Below are positions 9,171 to 18,470 of a stretch of 64,000 bases of DNA, one piece after another (position 1 is the first letter of the stretch; each line of letters starts with the position of its first letter). Location of the stretch: positions 933,501 to 997,500 of the forward strand of contig CP012816.1 of the NCBI GenBank assembly GCA_001936135.1. Reading direction: 5' to 3'. The position numbers were made by a program, and so were the translations under genes. The stretch comes from Saccharomycopsis fibuligera x Saccharomycopsis cf. fibuligera. Lineage: Eukaryota; Ascomycota; Saccharomycetes; Ascoideales; Saccharomycopsidaceae. Under the pieces are notes generated by a model, which saw nothing but the letters and a program-made list of their open reading frames with translations, was not told where the DNA came from and did no database searches.

Positions 9171-10538
9171 ATGGCCAGATCGAACGCTAGGTTGATCAGG
9201 TTCGCCGCCTTTGTTGCTGCTATCTTGCTATGCGGTGTCATATTGACCAAGGGCTCCGACACCCAGTACATCCCTCTGTCCAAGGACTTTGGCTTGAACA
9301 CCGGCGCGTCGTCCAACTCGTACAACAGTGCTAAGCAGCAAGCCGCCGCCGGCGCTGCCGGCGGCAGTGCTGCTCCTGCTGCGGGCGCTGGCGAACAATC
9401 ATCCTCCGGTATCGGGTCCAGCTCTGGTGCTGCTGCTAACGCGCCAGCCAGCCCAAAGTCTGGGTCGACCTCCTCCAAGTCCGCCAGCGCTGGCAAAACC
9501 GTCGTTGACGAAAACGGCCTCAAGAAAACATACTACCAGGAGCCGCCCGTTGACGAGAGCGAAAAGATCAGCGCCACGTTCGTCACGTTAGCCAGAAACA
9601 GCGATCTTTGGCAGCTTGCTGAGTCCATCAGACACATCGAGGACAGATTCAACAGAAAATTCCATTACGACTGGGTCTTCTTGAATGACGACGACTTCTC
9701 CGAAGAGTTCAAGACCCTCACCTCCACGTTGGTGTCTGGGAAGACCAAGTACGGCAAAATCGACAAGGAGCACTGGGGATTCCCTGAGTGGATCGACAAA
9801 GCCAAAGCCGCCAAGACCAGAGAAGAAATGAGAGAAAAGAAGGTCATCTACGGTGACTCTATTCCATACAGACACATGTGCAGATACGAGTCCGGTTTCT
9901 TTTACAGACACCCGTTGATGATGGACTACGAATACTACTGGAGAGTCGAGCCAGACGTCAAGATCTTTTGCGACGTCAACTACGACGTGTTCAAGTTCAT
10001 GAAGGACAACAACAAGTCGTACGGTTTCACCATCACGTTGCCAGAGTACCACGAAACCATTCCCACCTTGTGGAAAGAGACCAAAGCGTTTATCGAGGCC
10101 AACCCGCAATACTTGCCTGAAAACAACATGTTGGACTTTGTCAGCGATGACGGTGGCAACTCTTACAATATGTGCCACTTTTGGTCTAACTTCGAAGTCG
10201 GGTCACTAAAGTTCTGGCGATCCGAAGCATACACCAAGTACTTTGAGCACCTAGATAAGGCCGGCGGCTTTTTCTACGAAAGATGGGGTGATGCTCCTGT
10301 CCATTCCATTGCTGCTTCTTTGTTTTTGCCAAGAGACCAAATTCACTTCTTTGGCGACATTGGCTACTATCACGTTCCCTTCAACAACTGTCCGGTGGAT
10401 AAAAAGACCAGGCTCGCCAACAACTGTGCCTGTGACCCAAAGACTGACTTTACTTGGAAAGACTATTCCTGTACTTCAAAGTTTCACAGTATTAACAACT
10501 TGAAGCGTCCTGAAGGTTGGGAGCAATACGCTGGTTGA
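9171..10538 (+). CDS. KTR1: Golgi alpha-1,2-mannosyltransferase, KRE2/MNT1/KTR family (GT15)
   Basis: A 455-residue type II Golgi membrane protein that adds alpha-1,2-mannose from GDP-mannose to O- and N-linked glycans. It has a short basic cytosolic end, a transmembrane anchor at about 9-26 (FAAFVAAILLCGVILT), a Gly/Ala/Ser-rich stem to about 120, and the GT15 catalytic domain. Family blocks include YRHMCRYESGFFYRHPLM, YYWRVEPDVKIFCDVNYDVF, YNMCHFWSNFEVGSLKFWRS and GGFFYERWGDAPVHSIAASL. The C-terminus (NCACDPKTDFTWKDYSCTSK) and the YRHPLM block resemble S. cerevisiae Ktr1 more than Kre2/Mnt1, which is why I use KTR1; a Candida MNT name is equally possible. The codon use is GC-rich like GLN1. 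The stem is longer than in Ktr1. Confidence 0.9.
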   Translation: MARSNARLIRFAAFVAAILLCGVILTKGSDTQYIPLSKDFGLNTGASSNSYNSAKQQAAAGAAGGSAAPAAGAGEQSSSGIGSSSGAAANAPASPKSGSTSSKSASAGKTVVDENGLKKTYYQEPPVDESEKISATFVTLARNSDLWQLAESIRHIEDRFNRKFHYDWVFLNDDDFSEEFKTLTSTLVSGKTKYGKIDKEHWGFPEWIDKAKAAKTREEMREKKVIYGDSIPYRHMCRYESGFFYRHPLMMDYEYYWRVEPDVKIFCDVNYDVFKFMKDNNKSYGFTITLPEYHETIPTLWKETKAFIEANPQYLPENNMLDFVSDDGGNSYNMCHFWSNFEVGSLKFWRSEAYTKYFEHLDKAGGFFYERWGDAPVHSIAASLFLPRDQIHFFGDIGYYHVPFNNCPVDKKTRLANNCACDPKTDFTWKDYSCTSKFHSINNLKRPEGWEQYAG

Positions 10539-11160
10539 GCTTGCATGGTTCTTCTCACTGAATGTATACATAGTATGTAACTTTTTTTTTTCTTTTTCGT
10601 TTAGCGATTATTGGCAAAACATTACAAAGGAGAAAATATACCTTTTTCATTGTTTGAATTTAGCTATCTTTTCTCTTCCACTGTTTCACCTGTTGTTTGC
10701 TCGTTATTACTCTTGATTTCAATATTACTATCACGTTTTATCACCCTTACAATTCCTCTATGAGACCCTGTTTGGTAGCTAGCTGGCTCATACAACAGCA
10801 GCCAGGATAGATTTCCAAAATAAGCGTGTGTGTGTATGTACCAAGTAAACACGGGGCTAAATGCAGTTGATGATTGTTTTCTCTACCAAATCACAAGTAC
10901 CGTCAGCTTAAGCTGGCCACAGTATTGAACAAGTAAACACTGCCAGCCGCACCTGTCAGCCCACAGAGCACCGCACGGCGTTTGAAACCGGCATGCTCTT
11001 TGACATACTCGTATCTGCTACAAGTACATACTTTAGCAAAAGTTCTATCATTGTCTGAGAGTATGCATGTTAATGTTTTACATTCATTAGTGATCTACCA
11101 GCAAAAATAAAAACAGATGATGATAATCTCCGATATTATTTGTAGGGTTGGATATAGAAC
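10539..11160. other. Intergenic, 3' of KTR1
   Basis: Sequence becomes AT-rich again directly after KTR1. A T-rich stretch at 10580-10598 could serve 3' processing. No gene is visible before the tRNA-Ala. Confidence 0.5.
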
Positions 11161-11167
11161 AAAACGG

Positions 11168-11173
11168 AAAAAA
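11168..11173 (-). terminator. Pol III T6 terminator of tRNA-Ala
   Basis: Six A on the plus strand give TTTTTT on the RNA strand, 4 nt past the tRNA 3' end, the normal RNA polymerase III stop. Confidence 0.8.
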
Positions 11174-11176
11174 GAA

Positions 11177-11249
11177 TGGACGAGTTGGGAATCGAACCCA
11201 AGACCTCTCCCATGCTAAGGGAGCGCGCTACCAACTACGCCACACGCCC
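11177..11249 (-). tRNA. tRNA-Ala (anticodon AGC)
   Basis: 73 nt, intronless. The acceptor stem GGGCGTG pairs with CTCGTCC and includes G3:U70, the universal alanine identity pair, and a U-U mismatch also found in S. cerevisiae tRNA-Ala. The D arm is GGCGTAGTTGGTAGCGCGC, the anticodon loop reads CTTAGCATG, and the T arm has GGTTCGATTCC (B box). Discriminator is A. It is nearly identical to S. cerevisiae tRNA-Ala(AGC) except in the T stem. Confidence 0.97.
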
Positions 11250-11900
11250 ATTTGGTGGGATTCATTTTTTAATTTGAAAAAAACTCTACTTATTAACAGA
11301 TAAAAATCTTGAGGATCAAGGCACAGAATGGGGAAATCTTAACAATACCAGTGCTTTGATTATACCATTTGGCATTTTCTATACTAATCATCAGGCATAA
11401 TTAGTTATAGCGTTGCTTGAGATGTCGCGTAGCGCTCTAGATTATTGGCTAAGTTAAAATATTTTCAATAAATGCACAACAGTTAGCCAAAAATAGTAAT
11501 TATAATTGATTTAACTTTAATTCCAGTTCAATCTTATTTTATTAGGAGTACTATATAAAGAGGACTTAAATCCATGATGTTGTAAACTAGATATACTTAT
11601 ATTTGAAGAGAACCATTTTGACGAACATTGAGCCAGCATTCCGAAACTTTTTTATCTATATAAGTCGTTAATTCGCTGCTCGGGGGATTTTTCTTCAGGT
11701 GTGAGCAACTTGTCGACAACCAGTAACAGTGTGAGATTTTTACCCACTAAAAACCCAGAACAATATTAGCAAAGGATAAGTGAAACTACTGGTAGTGGAG
11801 AATTGATAACATGTTTTCGATAAAAAATGCCATTTCTGATGAGACCGCATTAACATTTTGCCGATAACACTGACGCACTCTAGAATAGAGTTCAAAAAGT
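11250..11900. other. Intergenic between the two tRNA genes
   Basis: AT-rich sequence with no coding signal. A TGTTGTAAAC...CAGTAACA segment at about 11579-11729 has LTR-like ends but no target duplication that I can see, so I do not call it. Short TATATAA stretches occur at 11551 and 11655. Confidence 0.4.
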
Positions 11901-11906
11901 AAAAAA
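11901..11906 (-). terminator. Pol III T6 terminator of tRNA-Ser
   Basis: AAAAAA on the plus strand gives a T6 stop, 4 nt after the tRNA-Ser 3' end. Confidence 0.8.
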
Positions 11907-11909
11907 TGG

Positions 11910-12010
11910 CGTTACAGACAGGATTCGAACCTGCGCACGGAAACCGCAATGCCTATCAACTTGGTTACTACCATAGCAGGGCATCGCCTTAACCACTCGG
12001 CCACTGTAAC
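11910..12010 (-). tRNA. tRNA-Ser (anticodon GCT) with 19-nt intron
   Basis: 101 nt with a class II long variable arm. The acceptor GTTACAG pairs with CTGTAAC, the D arm is GGCCGAGTGGTTAAGGCG, and the anticodon stem ATGCC pairs with GGCAT. The loop CTGCTA-A shows anticodon GCT and is split after position 37 by an intron at 11955-11973 (TGGTAGTAACCAAGTTGAT). The variable arm (TGCGGTTTCCGTGC) and B box GGTTCGAATCC follow. The mature tRNA would be 82 nt. The 5' half matches S. cerevisiae tRNA-Ser(GCT), which also has an intron. It reads AGC and AGT codons and is not the CUG-decoding serine tRNA. Confidence 0.95.
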
Positions 12011-12107
12011 TGTATGTTTGGTGATGCAAACATTTCCTTCAGTCTAGTCGTATTTTTGATCAGTTTGCGTTCACAACCGTCGACAAAACACAACATTCTA
12101 TGAATGT

Positions 12108-12327
12108 GTTGAGCCAATTTTGCGTTATTATGCTACCAAGAAACAAATAAATCGAGTATAAAAACCTAGTCTTGCTCACTACATTACCACGCTAATAAAT
12201 TCCTTCTCTTTTTACCTGTCAGTATCAACAACAAAATATATTAAAACCAAAACAATACCATCCGAACTATAGTTTCCTCTCGAATTATCTCAACGCCGAC
12301 AAAACTACTAAATTTACAACACTAACA
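12108..12327 (+). mobile_element. Possible solo LTR fossil
   Basis: The segment begins TGTTGAG and ends ACTAACA, an imperfect inverted-end pair of the LTR type. It holds a TATAAAA box at 12158 and lies about 100 bp upstream of a tRNA gene, the favoured target of Ty1- and Ty3-type elements. I see no matching target-site duplication and no internal element next to it. Age and family are undecided; it could be chance. Confidence 0.3.
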
Positions 12328-12880
12328 GGTTTTTTACTTATATAAGTTTGGATATAGATAAGTTTATAAGATTATACTTTCTTTTATTCATATGTAGTTT
12401 TAGTGCTCCCAATGGTTCTATATGATTAGGTCTCTATTATAGTGACATAAGGTATATAGATCTACAAGTGGATTAGAAAATTCTGTACCAAACCACCAAT
12501 AGCATAAGAAAAAAGATATAGTTGCCCGCTAATGCGCTTACATGTATTTCAGGAAAAAAGTCTCTTTCTCTTCGGTGCTGATAAATATTTATGAGAAAAA
12601 AAAACCTTGGTAGGGATGACTGTTATGAAAACTAAGCTTTTCGATATGCGTGATTTGAAGAGAATTTCCAAGATTTGAAAACCACGAAACACAGAAACCA
12701 TCTCTAAGTTCTAAACTAGTTCCCCTTCATAAGGAAACCTACCCGAACCACATCGCCATTGTCTGGTTCCCCGTCTGAGATTAATCTCTCAAGGTCCCCG
12801 AGTTATCGTGCCATCCTGCATGGTGCGGGCTGATAAAATTTAATTTAGAATTTGAATTTTAATTTAAATTGGAATCTGGA
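12328..12880. other. Intergenic with U6-like sequence block
   Basis: No protein gene. GTTCCCCTTCATAAGGA at 12719-12735 matches the conserved central part of U6 snRNA (GTTCCCCTGCATAAGGA) in 16 of 17 bases. ATTTGAAA (12673-12680) and ACAGA (12691-12695) precede it and GAACC (12745-12749) follows, in U6 order but with wrong spacing and without an intact ACAGAGA box. A functional U6 is therefore unlikely. The GC-rich stretch to 12834 could fold. It may be a U6-derived relic, another structured RNA, or chance. Confidence 0.3.
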
Positions 12881-12936
12881 TGTAAAATGTAAAATGCAAA
12901 ATGCAAAATGCAAAATGCAAAATGTAAAATGTAAAA
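12881..12936. repeat. Tandem heptamer TG(T/C)AAAA x 8
   Basis: Eight consecutive 7-bp units: two TGTAAAA, four TGCAAAA, two TGTAAAA. The symmetric arrangement of the T and C variants is visible directly. It lies downstream of the U6-like block in non-coding DNA. Confidence 0.9.
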
Positions 12937-13115
12937 TTCGGAACGCACAATATTAGTTGGTGTAAGCGCAGTTGCATTTACAAGTTCAAAAAGGGGGCAA
13001 TTATTATTAATTAACTGCCACATAAGTATACATTGGCGTGCGACCTAACAATAGTTACGAAAAATGATTAAGTTGTCATGACATTATTTTGCGAACTTAA
13101 AAAGAACAAACTGTC

Positions 13116-13146
<31 letters not shown>

Positions 13147-13782
13147 GGATGTAAACATACGCAAAACTTGCCAACTGATTCTACATTGGGTTGAATTTCA
13201 ATAACTACCAGTCAATCCCACATTTTCCATAAGTTTCCGCTATAGTGTAAGCTTAACATGACACAAACATTGTGTTTTTCCTAAGAATTTATAAATAAAG
13301 AGTAAAATAACGACCCAAAAAAGCAACAAGATCTTGAATTGGACAAATAAAATGCGCCATTAAGAATGAAGCAGTAGTAATTAGAATAGTAAACCGTAAA
13401 TTAAATAATATGCAATGCAGAAAAGACGATAAGAATAAATAATGTAACCATAACATTAGTAGATAGAAGAGAAAAGTAAAAGACTGAAAATAAGAGTCTG
13501 TGAATGAATAAGAAAAGAAACAAAATTGAAAACCCATCATGAGAATTAAAAGATTAGTGATGAGTTTGCATGTTGCTCAAAAAACAAAGCAACGCTTTGT
13601 GCCCGTTTGTTGGTAGGAAAAAACGCAGTAGAAACTAAGAAAGTGATGATGGAAAAGGGTATATCAACAGTTATATTAGCAAATATTGAAAAAAAACAGC
13701 AAGAAAGTGCCCGACATTCTTAACTTGTATTCAATTATAACTAATATAGTAAGAGGTGTAGATGATATTAGTGCTAACTCCC
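12937..13782. other. Intergenic, 3' of the GPI protein gene
   Basis: AT-rich with a run of 27 T at 13116-13142. Many A-rich, purine-rich stretches (13285-13540) but no convincing gene on either strand. Confidence 0.5.
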
Positions 13783-14871
13783 TTACAAGAAAGCTAAGGC
13801 AACCAATCCCATCAAGGAGGTACCGAAGGTAATCTTGGAGGCACCAGCAGCAGATACAACAGAAGCAGACTCTTGAGCTGGAGCAGAAGAGGAGCCAGAA
13901 GCTTGAGCTGGAGCAGAGCCAGAGGCAGCTGGAGCAGAACCAGAGGCAGCAGGAGCAGAGCCGGAGGTAGCAGCAGTAGCTTCAGCAGGAGCAGATCCGG
14001 AGGCAGCAGGAGCAGAGCCGGAGGTAGCAGCAGTAGCTTCAGCAGGAGCAGATCCGGAGGCAGCAGGAGCAGAGCCGGAGGTAGCAGCAGTAGCTTCAGC
14101 AGGAGCAGATCCGGAGGCAGCAGGAGCAGAGCCGGAGGTAGCAGCAGTAGCTTCAGCAGGAGCAGAGCCGGAAGCAGCTGGAGCAGAAGCAGCTGGAGAG
14201 GTACCTTCAGCTGGAGCAGAAGCAGCTGGAGCAGAAGCAGCTGGAGAGGTACCTTCAGCAGGAGCAGAGGCAGCAGAAGCAGGAGCGGAACCGGAAGCAG
14301 CTGGAGCAGGAGCAGGAGCGGAACCGGAAGCAGCTGGAGCAGGAGCAGGAGCAGAACCGGAAGCAGCAGGAGCAGGAGCAGAACCGGAAGCAGCTGGAGA
14401 GGTACCTTCAGCAGGAGCAGAAGAAGGAGCAGCAGGAGCAGTGGTGAGTTCACTCAATGGGCAAGTTGTAGTGAAACTAGTGTAAACACTGTGGGTAGTG
14501 ACAGTAGCAATTTGCGTGCACTTGTTTTCGGAACAAGAGGTGATGGTAATGTCAACAGTGCTTGGAGAACCACTTGTAATGACAGTGGTGACAAGACCAG
14601 TGCCGTTGCTGCCTGGACCAGCAGTGGTGCCTGGAAGAGCAGTAACGGTACTGTTAGCAGCACCACCAGTTGGAGCAGCGGTGCCTGGAGCAGCGGTGGC
14701 AGTACCGTTGTTGTCGGCACCAGTGGTACCACCAGCGATGGCTGTAGTTCCTGGAGCAACACTAGAAGTACCAACAGCACTAGAGGTGCCGGCTGGAGTG
14801 GTAGTGTTGCTATAGGCAGCCAAAGCAGCAGCAGCAAATGGCAATAAAGCGAAGGTGTTCTTAAACAACAT
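13783..14871 (-). CDS. CCW12-like GPI-anchored cell wall protein with Ala/Ser/Pro repeats
   Basis: A 362-residue secreted wall protein. The signal peptide is residues 1-18 (MLFKNTFALLPFAAAALA). After a Thr/Gly/Ala-rich part with several N-glycosylation sites comes the block ITITSCSENKCTQ...VYTSFTTTCPLS, close to the Ccw12/Sed1-type module of yeast mannoproteins. Residues 145-330 are low-complexity repeats of PAASGSAPAEATAATSGSA type. The end is a GPI-attachment signal: a small-residue region followed by ITFGTSLMGLVALAFL. Ser/Thr content implies heavy O-mannosylation. Its role is probably structural wall strengthening; the exact orthologue is unclear because repeats diverge fast. Codon use is biased, which suggests high expression, and a TATA-like TATTTATA lies near 15013. 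Confidence 0.85.
   Translation of the reverse strand: MLFKNTFALLPFAAAALAAYSNTTTPAGTSSAVGTSSVAPGTTAIAGGTTGADNNGTATAAPGTAAPTGGAANSTVTALPGTTAGPGSNGTGLVTTVITSGSPSTVDITITSCSENKCTQIATVTTHSVYTSFTTTCPLSELTTAPAAPSSAPAEGTSPAASGSAPAPAASGSAPAPAPAASGSAPAPAPAASGSAPASAASAPAEGTSPAASAPAASAPAEGTSPAASAPAASGSAPAEATAATSGSAPAASGSAPAEATAATSGSAPAASGSAPAEATAATSGSAPAASGSAPAEATAATSGSAPAASGSAPAASGSAPAQASGSSSAPAQESASVVSAAGASKITFGTSLMGLVALAFL
13961..14166. repeat. 57-bp coding tandem repeat, 3.6 copies
   Basis: Units start at 13961, 14018, 14075 and 14132, an exact 57-bp (19-codon) period. The first three are identical by eye and the fourth diverges after about 35 bp. Each encodes SGSAPAEATAATSGSAPAA. Near-perfect identity suggests recent expansion or ongoing length change. 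Confidence 0.9.
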
Positions 14872-17383
14872 TTGGATTAATGGTAATTAAGCGAGTGTGT
14901 TAGTTTGACAAATAATAAAACTAGCGATTGATAGTGCTCTAAAGAAACAAGAAAAACAGAAGAATAAAGAGAAGCATGAAAAGCCACTGAACTGAAGGCC
15001 AGGAGCCAGTGGTATTTATAACATTAGGACGGAGTAGCTGGCGATGTAACTTAATATGTCGCATGTCCTGTAGTCATAATAGAGGCATGTTGGCAGATGT
15101 ACATTGTAACATGCTATTGTAGAGTTACTGCAGCATTGGGTTCATTCATGCGTCGACGTACACCATCGCGCGCCAACAGCGCATAATAGCCGCCGAGGAT
15201 TTTTCTTACTTTTCCGATTTCTCAGCACAATTATCCATTATTTCTACGAGACGAACCACCTTTGATAGTGCACAAAAACATGCAGTCAAATAATCGAAAA
15301 AAAAAAAAAAAAAAAAAAAAGGCTGGCAGGAGCAGGAGCAGCGATCTGGGCTTCTTCTCAAGTACCGCTAGCGATGCGATTCGATCAGATCTGCGCCTGA
15401 CAGGGGACAGCAATCTAGGGTGTAAGACAGACAGACAGACAGACAGACAGGAAAACAGATAGGCCGATCTACCTCGGTTGAAGCGGTTGAATCAGCCAGC
15501 GCATAGATTATTAAACACAAGCTGTGTTTTTTTTTTCGAAACACCGGTATACCATACGCGTGTGAAATAGCAGCCAAGTTCCACTAAAATCCATCAAAAT
15601 AAACATCAAAATAAACATCAGCCATAACATACCGCTATCTCTTTTTTCGGAAACGCTGGTTCTTGTTTAGGCCATCTACTACTTCTTGCACCTGTAATAG
15701 CAATTGCAAAACAAACTGTACAATATATGTCTGCAGCAATTGTTTTACATGGAATGAAGCCATTTGACAACGAAAACAAGCACACTCTCCTAAGTTATTG
15801 TGGTAACACATACAAGCGAGCACACAATCGATGAGAGGGGCGCGGCGCTGCTAATTCCAGCCCTGGCTGCCAGCTTACATTGCCATTAGTGAATGTTTTA
15901 GCAACCAGACGTAGTGGGACAATAGACGCTTCTGCAGTGGCAGTAATAACATTACGGGAAAGGGACGTCCTACGCAGCGATGCTAAAAGGGATGACGCAT
16001 TGATGCAAATGCTAGAGGGGGTTTCCCGGCCGGAATCCTGGAATTGCGGCGGAATATCGTTATAATATTTTTTTTTTTTTTTCCTTTAGTGGAAAGCTTG
16101 CTAGCGAGCTTTGGTGAGTACAGTGAGAATGGTACTGCGCCAGTACGAAAGTCAAGAAAATGTTTTCTTCTCAGCCCATAGACATATATAGAACAGGACG
16201 TGTAGTACAGTACTGAATTTGGTCTTTAGCAAACAAAAAGTACCAGGATGGGGCTTCGAATAAACAAAATAGCAATTTGGACAATAACGTACAACGCATG
16301 GTGATTTATAAGCTGTCTAGAGATATAAAAATAGAAACTACCAAAGCAGTAATGCACGCATTCAGGGGAAAGTTCCAAAGTCAAAGGAAGATACAAGAGC
16401 CAAACCCAAAAGGCTATCACAACAATTGTTGGCCGGGTTGAATTAGGCTGAACTAAGCTTTCACTAGAAATGACTAGGCTACCGTACTGCACTGCGTTCC
16501 TTATTTTCCAAAATGCACAAAGAAAAGTTTATTTGACACTACCAGCGGGTTGAGAGAATATTCTACAACTGGAAGAGTTGGTGATTACACATAGAGGATA
16601 GTGCTGCCGTATTATAGGTGTAGCCATTAATGGCTTGGAAGTCCTGTCCTTGAGTTGTTCCAGAGTCTCAGAGTAATCAGAGTAATTAGAATTAGTGTAT
16701 TTTTTTTTTTTTTTTTTTTTTTTTTGATTTTTCATCCGAGCTGGTTCCGTTATTGTATTTCTTATTGAGTGCTATATGCGTCCACCTTATTGTTCTGATT
16801 GTGTGCGACAAAGCTCTTGCCACAACTTATGAAAAATAAATTTAGTCAGTGAAGCTCTTGCGATGTGTAACAAAGGATAAGTGGAATAGAAAAGAAAATT
16901 TGTGTTTTATTGAAACAACAATGTTCAGCTAAAGTTGCCATTCCGGCACGGAAAGTTAATCGCTCATTCTTTGTCCAATTGACCAATAATACTCGTTCAT
17001 TGCACCTCGCACCCGACTATGTACATTGGTCAAAGCAACCAAAAAATCAGATTCTCAAACTAGAAAAGAAACAAACCAAAACAGAATACAGAAATGGTAA
17101 AAGAAAGAAGGAAGGAGCAAAATAAAGAAACACAAACAAAAAGATATGCTCACAAATAATAGGTATAATTAGCGATTTAATAAAAATAGAAACAACAGGA
17201 ACGACGCACGCAAAAGAAAAGTAAATAAACTAGAAAAAGAAAGAAATTAGGGCAGAGCACTGAAAAATTACTAAAGAATAGAAATATGTTTCTTTCGGGA
17301 ATCGATGAGGGGTAAGATTTGAAGAAAGCAATTATCAAGAGAGACCCGACAAAGATACCAACAACGAAAATGGATAAAAAATA
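14872..17383. other. Long gene-poor stretch upstream of the GPI gene
   Basis: 2.5 kb with promoter DNA of the GPI gene at its left end (TATTTATA near 15013). It holds a 24-nt A tract at 15297-15320, a GACA repeat, a T tract at 16700-16725 and A-rich DNA at 17040-17270. Reading frames here are short and show no recognisable domains. Confidence 0.5.
15426..15450. repeat. (GACA)6 microsatellite
   Basis: About six tandem GACA units, non-coding. Confidence 0.85.
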
Positions 17384-18470
17384 TCAGTAAAATATAAAGA
17401 ACGACATGCTTTTTAGTAAAGACAAAGTCGCTAACATAAACAAGAAGACAGCAACTCCAAATATTGATATGGTTAAAGTGATTTTGGCTCTTGGTATGGC
17501 ATCACTACCACTGGCTGAGGCGTAGTTCTGCTCACCACTGCTTGTTCGACGGATGCTGAGGCTTGTGCTGGTAGGAAATGAAGCAGACACATAGCAGATT
17601 CGGCACCGGAAATTATTGCAGTAACTTCTACTATTGAAGTGACCTTGCTGTTTGACTCAGGTGCTTTTCTAAAGTTGGATGACACTTCACTGGCGACAGC
17701 TGCAGCAGTACAAGCACCAGCATTATCAGTGCCAGGTTCAGGCTTTGCAATCGTAGCAGGGGGAGCTATCTCTAAAGACTCGCTGGAAATCGTCAATAAC
17801 GCTGCCCGGAGCAGAACCAAAACCGGAATCTAAAAACTTTACCGGTATCACAGCGGTCGTTCTTTCTTACAGCAGCTTTAGCAGTAGCAGTAGCAGTAGC
17901 AGTAGCAGTGACAGTAGCAAGCACAACTGAACAAGCCATCAAAACATCAGTACTGCTACAACTAGCTCTAAACATACTCTGTTTCGAAGTCTTTAGTAGT
18001 GGTGATGGCTAAGAGAATGATGGTGTCCTCGGATGTTCCTGCTGTGCCTTCAGCAACGTGAATCGGGGATTCGAGCGTATGTGAGTTTCTGCTTGTAACT
18101 CTAGTAGGAATTGAAGCAGTGGAAAGAGCAATCGCCTGAAGTATTAAGAATTGGCCCGGTTAAGTCAGTTTAGTGAGTGAATAACTAGCTGTCTATGTAT
18201 GTTTGGCCAAGGAACTTAATTGTTTTGGTAGTGTTGGTTTGATAAAGGACCTTGTGTAGCCAGATGGTGCTTGTGTGGACTAGCTTGGCCATCTGATAGA
18301 TGCTAACTCAGAAATATGGCAAATAAAGATGTTTATACCTATGACTTCGCTATGAAAGAGGCAGACAACTAGAATGAAGTTGTAGTGTCAGTAAGTGTTG
18401 AAGTTGAAGTTGCAGTAACTTTAGTAGTGGTAATAACTGAGCCATCAGTTATGAGAAGCGCTGGTTGGAT
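17384..18470 (-). pseudogene. Decayed Ser/Thr/Ala-rich wall-protein-like gene
   Basis: Several minus-strand open pieces in different frames have wall-mannoprotein composition. Near 18375-18460 a piece reads ITDGSVITTTKVTATSTSTL. At 17985-18165 one reads ALSTASIPTRVTSRNSHTLE and continues Thr/Ser/Glu-rich. At 17880-17940 there is an ATATATATA repeat (VTATATATATAKAAV). At 17473-17820 a 115-residue stretch is Ala/Ser/Pro/Val-rich. At 17384-17480 a hydrophobic end (ITLTISIFGVAVFLFMLATL) resembles a GPI signal. Frames change between pieces and stops intervene, so no intact gene exists. The order from Ser/Thr-rich part to hydrophobic C-terminus is what a GPI protein would leave behind. It lies 2.5 kb upstream of an intact GPI protein gene on the same strand, so it may be an old relative. 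Confidence 0.4.

Noticed and set aside
11579-11729. TGTTGTAAAC...CAGTAACA segment as a second solo LTR
   Set aside because: No target duplication and no similarity by eye to the better candidate at 12108-12327; ends alone are weak evidence.
12673-12749. Calling a functional U6 snRNA gene
   Set aside because: Spacing between the U6-like blocks is wrong, the ACAGAGA box is altered and no proper T-run terminator follows.
13873-14847. 324-residue plus-strand frame rich in Ser/Arg/Gly opposite the GPI protein
   Set aside because: A shadow of the repeat codons of the wall protein; no start context or homologue.
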